Source of the DNA: Hyposmocoma kahamanoa
Taxonomy: Eukaryota > Arthropoda > Insecta > Lepidoptera > Cosmopterigidae
NCBI RefSeq assembly: GCF_003589595.1
Contig: NW_020654289.1
Span: 1,049,076 to 1,113,075, forward strand
DNA: 64,000 nt
Direction: 5' to 3'
This document shows positions 14,601 to 22,681 of the stretch, piece by piece. Under the pieces are notes generated by a model. It was not told the DNA's origin. It searched no databases and was given only the letters and a program-made list of their open reading frames with translations. The first letter of the stretch is position 1. Every line of letters begins with the position of its first letter. Made by a program: the position numbers and the translations under genes.

Positions 14601-14720
14601 AGAACGATCTCGTCCCATGGCAGACTCTGTAAATCTTCATGCAGGCAATCCTACTATTCCAGGTGCTGCTGCTTCTTCAAGCGCAAAAAGAAGAAGTGTG
14701 CGGCGCGCGCGGGCAAGTGA
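2528..14720 (+). CDS. gish: gilgamesh / casein kinase I gamma, C-terminal exons only (5' part off window)
   Basis: CK1 gamma is a membrane-anchored Ser/Thr kinase of the CK1 family, known for LRP6/Arrow phosphorylation in Wnt signalling and for roles in trafficking and glial/neuronal biology. Seen here: in-frame exons 2528-2608, 7007-7126, 13980-14089 and 14663-14720 (TGA at 14718-14720), with AG/GT borders and matching phases (0, 0, 0, 2). They encode the post-kinase tail: TPVGSS after the kinase domain, [17 protein letters not shown]...[16 protein letters not shown], then [11 protein letters not shown]. These strings match the tail of animal CK1 gamma closely. The Cys triplet plus basic run is the family's palmitoylation and polybasic membrane anchor. 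The kinase domain and start codon lie left of base 1. The gene converges on the CREB3-type gene on the other strand. Identity is recognised from memory of the family, not from a search. Confidence 0.93.
3296..3581. mobile_element. hAT-type MITE, copy 1 (286 bp)
   Basis: The ends are perfect inverted repeats (CATTGACTTACAA / TTGTAAGTCAATG). Flanks carry an identical 8-bp duplication, GTTTAATA, at 3288-3295 and 3582-3589, the length typical of hAT transposons. It has no coding capacity. It lies in a gish intron. It matches copy 2 at 33937-34222, which has the same length, with about a dozen mismatches. Confidence 0.92.
4337..4402 (+). CDS. gish: candidate 66-nt cassette exon of gish
   Basis: Between acceptor gtgcag and donor GAG|gtttga lie exactly 22 codons, phase 0-0, so inclusion or skipping keeps the gish frame. 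The peptide starts [10 protein letters not shown] and continues as an acidic, alanine-ending stretch. It is clearly more protein-like than its AT-rich surroundings. If the donor is not used, the frame stops one codon later (GTT TGA), which would give a truncated gish without the Cys anchor. The donor is weak (T at +3) and the polypyrimidine tract is poor. I do not firmly recognise this peptide in CK1 gamma proteins, so it is a candidate only. Confidence 0.5.
4980..5200. repeat. imperfect inverted repeat (hairpin MITE-like)
   Basis: The arms at about 4980-5016 and 5159-5196 (CTGTGAACTG...ACTATCTCAATT and its complement) flank about 145 bp. The element sits inside a larger repeat (about 4905-5420) that has a partner near 44130-45120, and the partner lacks most of this hairpin. 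Confidence 0.6.
5453..5688 (+). mobile_element. poly(A)-ended retroposon family B, copy 1
   Basis: Runs from CTCCTTGTGAAAGAGTTCG to ...CGTCCGTTCACTTGATATTATAAAAAAAA. The A-run at the right end gives the + orientation. At least nine other copies or pieces of this family occur in the window. No ORF. Class unknown: it could be the 3' UTR of a LINE or a SINE without a recognisable tRNA head. Confidence 0.7.
7007..7126 (+). CDS. gish: gish tail exon: Gly/Thr-rich linker ending ADRHGSVQ
   Basis: A 120-nt, 40-codon, phase 0-0 exon (acceptor tttcag, donor CAG|gtatgg). It starts GGVKDSGG and ends [12 protein letters not shown]. The ending corresponds to the alternatively spliced HLAADRHGGSVQ segment of vertebrate CK1 gamma 3, which directly precedes VVSSTNGEL, as it does here. 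The exon is GC-richer than its flanks. Confidence 0.9.
9280..9650 (-). mobile_element. SINE family A copy, interrupted by another SINE
   Basis: The body of SINE A in reverse lies at 9280-9382 and its tRNA-like head, also in reverse, at about 9612-9650 (...TTTTGGCCACGGAGGCAG). The two parts are separated by a different SINE at 9383-9611. Confidence 0.7.
9383..9611 (+). mobile_element. tRNA-headed SINE (family E) nested in SINE A
   Basis: Starts GATGGCCTTCGTTGTTGAG with a box B-like GGTCCGATCCC at about 9450, followed by a non-tRNA body ending TGTTGTCTAATATTTATTT. It splits the reverse SINE A copy, so it inserted later. Confidence 0.65.
9754..10045 (-). mobile_element. retroposon family B, copy 2
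   Basis: Reverse orientation: AAGTGACGGAACGAACAAG at the left, CTCTTTCGCAAGGAGG at the right. About 290 bp, close to full length, in the long gish intron. Confidence 0.7.
10225..10315 (+). mobile_element. SINE family A fragment
   Basis: Contains the box B region (GGGTTCGATGCCGGGAGAAA) and the adjacent body ATTTGTATGGCCTACATTTA of family A. Truncated at both ends. Confidence 0.6.
11885..12110. repeat. imperfect inverted repeat
   Basis: AAATAACGTTTGGTCGAAAT at about 11889 is mirrored by the complement of the segment 12064-12089 (AAAATTCGAACAGACGTTAT). The match extends more weakly on both sides, giving about 50-bp arms around a short CCTAACC-like run. Probably a decayed hairpin MITE in the gish intron. 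Confidence 0.5.
13022..13215. repeat. GCGCCATCTA-type dispersed repeat, copy 1
   Basis: It shares AAATCAACTAG-TGG-GCTTATTGCA, then GCGCCATCTA, AAGCGTTAATTTATAA and GTCA..GTTCAGAAA-TAA with the sequence at the right edge (63820-64000). The inner GTTGGTGCTTA/AGCGCCATCTA pair is a partial inversion, as in small DNA elements. Confidence 0.6.
13980..14089 (+). CDS. gish: gish tail exon: VVSSTNGEL...[10 protein letters not shown]
   Basis: A 110-nt exon (36 codons plus 2 nt) between acceptor cccag and donor CCAA|gtcagt. It encodes the most conserved part of the CK1 gamma tail: VVSSTNGEL, then DDPTAG, SNTPIT and HEVDVVDD. Vertebrate CK1 gamma has [19 protein letters not shown] and VEVxDxTK at the same place. 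The last Lys codon is split over the junction with the terminal exon. Confidence 0.95.
14663..14720 (+). CDS. gish: gish terminal exon: CCCFF-polybasic membrane anchor and stop
   Basis: The acceptor attccag is followed by G, which completes the Lys codon, and then [18 protein letters not shown] with TGA at 14718-14720. The Cys triplet is the family's S-palmitoylation site, and the Lys/Arg run is the phosphoinositide-binding or nuclear-localisation-like basic patch. The exon lies in a GC-rich pocket that continues into the 3' UTR. Confidence 0.94.
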
Positions 14721-17559
14721 CGCGTGACGTGACCCGCCCCCCTGCAAGCCACCCTGCAAGCCACCCAGCACCCCGCCACCCCGCAGCCACCCCGGCACCC
14801 GCTTCCCGAACGATCTCACCGACTCGGTAACACCCTTCATGCAACGCATCGAACACTCGGGGACTTTCAAATCGTTCTAATTTTCTCTTATTCGTACTTG
14901 TCGATTCTGACTCGCATTTGTAGTCTGCGGTTGGTATTTTGTTTTCTTTCTCGTGTAGCATTATGCGGCGATGAGGGAAAGGGATGGTCATAGTGGCAAC
15001 AGTGCGTCGCTGACTAGTTCCAGCCTATTATATTAACCGAATCAGAAGGGAAAGATACGAAAGTATTTATCTTTCTCAACTCTATAGGTTAACGTGTAGA
15101 CTAGGGTAAAACCTAATGTAAAAAGACACGGCTGAACTTAAGTACGGATACTATGTTATTTTGCGCCTATGGCGCTTGTATTTTCAGCAGAATAAGTTCA
15201 GCTGCGCTCTTTTCGTTATAATTAACCTTATACTATTTTGAATAGGCTGTCCTTTTCAAAATAGTGTAATAGTGTTGAAAACAGAGGATATAAGATACAA
15301 GAGTCTCTTTACCTTAACTTATTAACTATACTAAGGTTGTTCTCCACACTTTACCATAGCACTAGTTGATCAGCAACGATCGAAATAGAATATATATATA
15401 TTACATATAGAGTACATTATCTCCTTTTCAAACCCCAGAATGATTAAAAATAATAGGAAAAAAAATCAAAACAATATTTTTTTTTATTAATGTTTTTTTA
15501 TACTTACAATTACAAAAATTTTCTTAATAAACTACCGTGGTAAAGCAGTGTTAGTCACACATGAAAAATATAGAACAAAATCAAGAATTGTTTAATTAAA
15601 TTAAATTTCGAAAGTAAATATAAACAACAATCTCGTATTCCATATTATTAAGTAACATTAAATCCATATATTATAAACGTAATTAGTAAACATTAAAATA
15701 ATGGGTACGTATTCAGGTTTCTTTCAAATGCAACAACTGGTTGTGAATCGGAATAAACACTATAATTGTCCATTCGTCAAGGGTCAAAGGATAACACCTT
15801 ACCGGAACGTACCCATATATAACACTAATTAGAAAGATCATTACTAGGGATGCACATTACGATTTCATTTTTATGAAGATCGATTTAATTGAATACGATT
15901 TGGCGATTATTTGAATCGATTCATTTCAATGCGATTTTTAAGCGAATCGATTCAATATTAAGGCCAATTTAATCGTCTAGATTGTATTCATAATTTAAAC
16001 AAAAGTCTCATAAAGATGAGGACAATGCTTTGGGCATTAAGTTATATGAAATTATTATTGAAAGTTTAGTTAGATGTAAAGGATTGGCAATTAAATCATG
16101 TAATAATTATTACAAATTTTCAAACGATTTTTATGAGATCAATTCAAGAGGAGAGAAAAATACAATACAACTCTATGTTTACGCGTTACGCTCGGTATGT
16201 GTAACACGTAAATATACTCTTTAGGTAAACATAGACTTTAGGTAAAAATACTCTGGCTATGGTCAAATGTGGAGAACAACCCGCGTAGCACCCAACTCAG
16301 CATGATGGGCTTCAATCGTGTCAGAATCGATATAATTCATCGCAAAGCTTCTAGCACCGTCTAGCGTATATGGTTTCATCAAAATTGTATTAGTAATTGT
16401 TTTTTAACGCGCTAATATTTAAATAAAAAGTGACAGTCGCGAACTTTCGAACGATTTCGAGACCGAATTTCCTATCGGGAAGTGTTTAATGTCGATTATT
16501 ACCTTATAAAACGTAATTTCGGATAAACTTAGTCAAATACCGTAATGATACGAAATATTCAAGGCTCATGTGGGGAAAATGGCGTAAGTAATAAATTTTA
16601 AAAATGTGCGGGTGGCTGTCTTCGTTTTTGTGTTCCCGTCCGTAGAAAATTACGTTTCGTTTCACCGTCACTAAATTCACCGTGAAATGAAAGGTAGAAA
16701 CATATTGTGTCAAATCACACTGGAATTATATTTAATGTAATTAGAAACAGTTGAAAAGTGTTCTTAATTATCGCCGAACGGAGATTATTGTAGGTTTTAA
16801 GAGAGAACCTCGAGTGTGAATCACTTTTAAAATATGTTTCTAAAGCGCCATTTGCATTATTCTAATCGACGTGTGCTTAATGGGTTATTCCAAATTATTT
16901 ATTTAAATGAAATACAATACAAAAAGTAATAAGATAAACATTTGAAATGGGTCTGTGACAAAGAGTACTATGGAGTTACTATAACTAATTGTAGCAAATA
17001 ACCTTTCGCACTGAAATTATCATAATGTAAATGTGGTTTTACTCCTTTCATCTTACGAAGTCGCGCATCTACCCTCACTCGCATAAATTGTGTCCATTCC
17101 AACTCAGCGTTCGAACAAATCACCCGATTTGTACATTAGTTCATTTATCATTATATAAACTGCTGTAGTTATAATGAACTCTGCATTCGTTCACTTGACC
17201 GGTTCCGAGTTGAATTTTTTATGTACACATTTCATCAAATAAATTATATGTCGCCGGGTAAAACTTGAAAACCTCGTAATTACGTTTTTCGGACGTTGAC
17301 ATCTCAAACGTCCAGAAATCGAGTCCGGGACCTCGAGAGATGACAACACCATGAAAGTCGGTGTACAAGCTGCTTTACCACAGAGATTGGCAAATAGAAA
17401 GTCATATAATTATTTCTGGTAATGCTGTATTTTGTGCGTACTCAAAAGTTCACGGGTTACGTCAATTAGTGTTGTAAGGGACGATATGATATATCATATG
17501 TGGTATAATTTTGTTCTGCAAAAATTAACTTCACCTTTTATTAATAACGTGTATAGCTC

Positions 17560-17645
17560 TCAGTGGCACTGCAAATGTTATGGACAGGCGTGTCGCTTAC
17601 CATCAGGGGCACGACTTATTCGTCCCTTCACTTATCATACAAAAA
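17560..17645 (+). mobile_element. retroposon family B fragment
   Basis: Only the 3' portion is present: GTTATGGACAGGCGTGTCGC, then CGTCCCTTCACTTATCATAC. It lies in the gish 3' flank. Confidence 0.6.
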
Positions 17646-18089
17646 TATATAGCCAATCTTTGCAATTGAAAACAGAATATTTAAATAAGTGTAATTTAAG
17701 TCAAATGAAACTTGCTCATTTTTACTTTTATTCAAAAATAACGTTAAAAGATGGTTACCCTTATTTATATATATAGGTTGATTTAAATCAGATTAAAGTT
17801 GTACCTCTTTGCCACTGTACACGCAAGAAAAAGAGCGATTTGAAAAAGTACTGCTTTAAAGTTTTTGTAACCGAAATTGAACTTAAAAACCGAAAATTAT
17901 GGAAACAACAAAAAGCAAATTATATTAGAGGTAAACTCCCAATAGCGCAAACGTCTATTGACTATAATGCAGTATTAAGTTACACGCTCTGAATGTTTTG
18001 CTTTGATAAAGTAAAATACAGTATTATAGTTAGTGACATCTAATAATATAGAACTTTTGTGTAACTCGCTGATAGTTTCATTGGCAATA

Positions 18090-18171
18090 TACTAATTTAG
18101 ATGTGCTAAGTGGGTTAGCTACACTATTATTGCGTTTGCAGAATAACCCACTTAGCTCACATAAATTAGTA
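18090..18171. repeat. 82-bp hairpin, Tc1/mariner-like MITE candidate
   Basis: Near-perfect 28-nt arms (18090-18117 and 18144-18171; outer part TACTAATTTA, inner part CTAAGTGGGTTA) with a 26-nt loop, flanked by TA on both sides. If gish uses a distal poly(A) site, this hairpin lies in its 3' UTR. Confidence 0.6.
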
Positions 18172-21100
18172 TAATAAAAATAGCGAATTATTGATTTAAA
18201 AGTACAGTCGGCTCAATCGGAGCGAACGTTTGCAGAGTTAATTACGTATCGCTTTGTCCCATTTGTGTTAGGCAATGAAATATTATTTTTTTACGTCCTC
18301 GGCGAGTTTTAATCGTGAATGCAGTGAGTTTTGTTATGTTAGTAATGAAACACGTACCAATATTAAAGTGACTATCTTGTGTTTGTACGAGTTACGGTGA
18401 TCGGTGTATTGAATATTGGAGTTTTAAATTAACTCGTATGTTTTAAGCAAATAAGGCTTGAAATCGGAATGCAAATTCCAAACGACCTCAAGGTGCAGAC
18501 GGCAAATATAATGGTAGTGGAAAGTGTAGTATATAAGCCATATAGCATTGTTAGTCAATCTCCTAGATGGGTTTGTGATATACAATTATTTATCAAGTGT
18601 GTTCTCTTCATTGCGTCTGCATTTTTACCGTGAACGTTAAGAAATTCTTCTTTTAATGTAGACCACGCTGTCGTAGGGGAGGTCCGATCTATTTTGTCAC
18701 TTTTGATTGCGACGTCCATCTTGTATTCGGCCATATTGACATTTAGCACAGTTTGCCAACACGAGATTTAAAACTGGTGCAATGTTCAACACACCGATTG
18801 TATGCATATTTATAAATTATAGTTTTATTAAGTCAAACAATTTAACTAAGTTCAGTTTGTGCGAGGTACTTGTATGATAACAATATGTATATGTTATTGG
18901 CACTTTCCTATAGTGATGCCACCTACTTTCCTATCTTTATTTATACCGGGGTGCCTGGAAACGCTGGAATAAACCTTTTAGCGGGAGAACTAGACATGAA
19001 TTGCCCTCGTTTAGCTTTATTCCACGTTTGCAGATACCCCTTATTGCTGTAGTTTGAGAAAATGAGGTAACTTCATGCGATTTTATGCAATAGGTAAGGA
19101 AGCTATAGAGTAAACGAATTATTTTCAACAGAATTGCAGTGTGATGACGTTGTTGCTCTTAAAAATTAAAATAAACATTGGTTGATTATAATTTGACATA
19201 ATGTATGTTAAACGTGCAATAATTTGTGTAGAAATTCACATCGTTACAATAGATAATAAAATTTAGATTTTTTTTTTCATAATAAGTCAAGAGAATTAGT
19301 TTGAATCGATGTAAACGATGGAGTCCCGAATGAACTGACTTCTATTTATTATCTTCTAAGACTGATTGGAACATTTCACCTTGTGTACAAACGACAATGC
19401 GTTCTGGGCTCGTGTCAATTTGTATTGTTGCGAATTGTTTTCGTTTTATCGACTTTTGCGACGGGACGCTCTTGGATTGGCTCTGTGACGTTATGCAGCA
19501 GTGCTTCAGCAATTGCAGCAATGTTCAGCTTCATTTTGAGTTCAGTGTCCCGTCTGTATGACGAAATTATGTCATTTTTTAAATAATGTCAGTCGAGAGT
19601 CGAGACGGTTTGCAGCCGTGGTCGGGAGCACATTAGTCATTCCAAAATTATAAATAAATCAGATTTCGCACCGCGTCTTTTTAGACACACGTCGAAGCGC
19701 CTCGATCCTCGCGGCTGCACACCCCAAACACTTGACAGGTGCGTTATAGGTTGACAACTTGGTCTCACCGCACGCATCCTCGCGGTCGCTCATTAAAGTT
19801 GCCCACCTATACTCGCAGCCGTCTGTATTTATTTCCGAGTTTGCGAGCGTGAATAGACTGAGTATTCGTCGTCGGTACGTGCGTCCTTCGCCGCCGCAGT
19901 GTGGTCGCGTAGTACGAGGACATTGATGTGACGAGCACGCGGCCACGCCTTCCGGGCGGTCGGTACAACGTCTGTGGTGTAAAAATTGTACAGTTTAGGG
20001 AACACATTTGTATATTTTGGCTTGGACGCGAAGCAGCAAGGGTGCAAGCGCGAGGGTGCGTAGCAGTAAGGTGTAGATGCCTCCGGATGCCGGCGCCGTG
20101 CAGGCGGTCGGCGACGGAGCGCTCGTATTTCAGATAAGTCACGGATAAAGTAGTCATCACAAAAATTGTATCCCCGCATTAGGAATTATTCATTTCGAGA
20201 TAAGCATGTTTGAAATGTTTTATAATAACATAAAAAAACATCTTGTTGTGTCGTTTTCATATTTTTAGAGAGAAGTATAGATATGCGAATATTGTCGATA
20301 TGTTAAATGGAAATTTTTAAATGGATCTTCTAATAATGGTTTTTATAATATTGTGAACAAATCGAAGTTTCACCTCGTTAAATGAATCGTTGATACCTAT
20401 TGTACATCAATGCAGTGTAATCGAATGTAATAAAACTTTAAACGTGAGTAATACAATAGTTTTACCTAATTGTTACTTTCTATTTGCTAGATAGAATAAT
20501 CAAATTAGAGCGAGTAATAAAGAAAACAAAGTCATATATTGTGATCTGTAGCGACTCGGATGTTCGTACCTTGTGCGGGTCGTGAACGTACATTTTATTA
20601 TACGAAAGCTTTGTGCTAGTGACACGAATCGATGGCAGAAACGAGTGCGGTGTGTCATAAAGTAAGACTTACGTTTGTACGACAGCTGAACACTCGCGTG
20701 GAAGATGGACGATTTGTCAGCGACGTGCATGCGAAGCTTGATCACGATGAACATTATAAGGCACGGCATTGTTTTGTTCTTGTCCAGAGTGCTGCTATGT
20801 GAAAGTTTCGCCGTGATGGCACCAAAGTAATTCGGGAGGCCCCGGGGCCCCCGGTCGTTGCCACAAGGCGTATGTACTGTGTAGTTAACTAAATTATAAT
20901 TTTAAAAATTCGCTTACTAAGTAAGTCATGTTCAGTCGGTCGGCTTGAGAACGCACGAGGGAGAGTTTGAGCTAGTTTTTAACTTTATGTATTATAATAC
21001 ATGATGCTTTTGAAACTGAATTGAATTCTTATTGTAAGTATAAATAAATATTAATATTCATAGAAACAATTCTCAGTGTTTATTTTTTTCTGTAAGTATG

Positions 21101-21196
21101 TATACTGTGAGAAATTTTGCATACGCAATCTGACTTGTATTCTGTTAAGGTCACAACCTGTTCAAAAATACGAAAATATTTGTTAACTCATAATTA

Positions 21197-21202
21197 AATA
21201 AA
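21197..21202 (+). terminator. gish: candidate distal poly(A) signal of gish
   Basis: AATAAA on the + strand, the last one before the oppositely oriented gene's own candidate signal at 21298-21303. It would end a gish 3' UTR of roughly 6.5 kb. Nearer AATAAA copies are equally possible. Confidence 0.3.
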
Positions 21203-21297
21203 GCTTATTATAAGATATTTGTTTTATTCTTTACGAACTGCAGTTTGGGTTAAAGGAAGTGGGACAAAATTGAAAGACAATTATTTTCCTAACTCAC

Positions 21298-22184
21298 TTT
21301 ATTCCCAAGTCGTCGTTATGTTTGCCGATCTATAAATAACGAAATAACTTCACAATAAGACCCTAAAGACTATACTGATCAGAGCTAACATAATTGCACC
21401 GAATTAACACGAAAAATGCTTAAAACAAAACTTACCCTAGTTATAATTAAAATGATTTGTAAAAATCAAATTACATATTCCATAGCAGCAATATATTAAT
21501 TTTGAAGTAACAAATAAATACAATAAACCTCTAATTCTCATCGAACACAAGTACTTGCTTAGGTCTAACTAATTATACGTCATAAAACAAGTTCTCACTA
21601 GCATAAAAATTAAAAGACGGGTGACCATTCCGAAGCACACATTAGACTTAGTATTTTTTTCAGCAACGTATTTCCAGTGAGCACTTCTTATCGTGAGCTT
21701 CTGTCAATCTCCTTAATGCATATATATAAAAAAGATAGACATACGATAAGTGGAGAATGTTAGCTTTTGAAACACGATAGACCAGTTCAAATTTAGACAG
21801 GAGAAATAATGTTTTTACGTCAAGTTGAAACTGTGCTTCGAGGAGACTAGAAAAACTACCCAAACAAAAGTAAAGGAAATTGGAAATAATGATTGTGAAT
21901 CAAACTGGGGAATTCTCACTCAGCTACGTGGTCGTAATAACAATAAAAAAAGTCTTAATAACTTATAATAAGGAATATGTACCGCAGAATTGTCACACAC
22001 AGTTCAAAAACATTAAAATGTATATCTGGACATAACCACTTTACTTACAAACTAATAAAAAGGAATAATTTCATTGAAAGCAAATATAAAATATTTATCT
22101 GTATAAAATAATAATAAAATAACGATCTGAAAGGAAATAACGAGAAAATGTATAAGAAGATACAAAATACGGATGTGGTATAAA
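21298..22184 (-). other. CREB3L: 3' UTR of the CREB3-like gene
   Basis: AT-rich sequence after the stop. The first AATAAA on the minus strand is at 21303-21298 (TTTATT on +), giving a 3' UTR of about 0.9 kb. It ends about 100 bp from the last candidate gish poly(A) signal, so transcripts of the two genes may nearly meet or overlap. Confidence 0.5.
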
Positions 22185-22681
22185 TTAAAATTCATTTACA
22201 GTGCTGTTGACAATGAAGCTCTTTATCTCTGTGATGTTCCTTGGGTCGTAATCGGACACTTCCTCGATGAGGATGTCCTCGTTCTTGACCGGTATGGGAG
22301 GGAAGACGTCGAGGAACTCCCCAAGCTTTCTCCCCGTGGAAATGAGCGTGTTGGTGAAAAACCCGTCATCGCTTACGTCATTTTGGTCCAGCTTCGGTTC
22401 AATCTTGTAGAAGTTCTCGTACTTCTCTTCCTTGACTATGGGCGGGAGGTAATCCTTCCCGTTCTCGTAGTCGAATTCCAGTTTTTTCATACGTTTCTTG
22501 AGATTTGGTGGCCAGTCCTCGTCTATGGGCAGGTCGGCGTATCCTCCCGGGAGGACTTTGTTCACGTCGAAGTTCTTGACAACTTGGTAGTCGTGGTCCG
22601 AGTGCGGGCGACTAAATGTGATTAGCTCATCCATGTTGAACTCGCCGTCGTCGATCACGGCCTCGTCCGCGGCGGCCATTT
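22185..22681 (-). CDS. CREB3L: CREB3-like terminal exon 8: lumenal C-terminal domain and stop
   Basis: Acceptor attttcag; the first two bases complete a Gln codon, then [19 protein letters not shown] follows, and the stop is at 22187-22185. The tail has [10 protein letters not shown], an acidic [18 protein letters not shown] segment and two N-glycosylation sequons near the end (NIT, NST), as expected for a domain inside the ER lumen. DHDY at 540-543 fits the HCF-1-binding tetrapeptide (D/E)HxY known from Luman, but on the unexpected side of the membrane. A GC-rich antisense ORF at 22173-22625 is its shadow. Confidence 0.92.

Larger units (their letters stand above)
14721..21202 (+). other. 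gish: gish 3' UTR and flanking region, possibly extended
   Basis: There is no convincing coding sequence after the gish stop. AATAAA motifs occur at 15526-15531, 20429-20434 and 21197-21202, so short and very long 3' UTRs are both possible. The first 120 bases are GC-rich, with a tandem CCTGCAAGCCAC unit. A hairpin lies at 18090-18171, and 19640-20150 is CpG-rich with overlapping chance ORFs on both strands. The true cleavage site cannot be read from sequence. Confidence 0.45.

Noticed and set aside
14637..14991. ORFs of 63-104 codons around the gish terminal exon
   Set aside because: They are out of frame with the conserved CCCFF exon and consist of GC-rich low-complexity sequence.
17432..17776. 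114-codon + ORF in the gish 3' region
   Set aside because: It crosses a family B retroposon fragment. No motif, no splice context, composition like non-coding flanks.
22173..22625. 150-codon + strand ORF
   Set aside because: It is the antisense shadow of the terminal CREB3-like exon, whose minus frame has splice signals, a good start junction and sequons.
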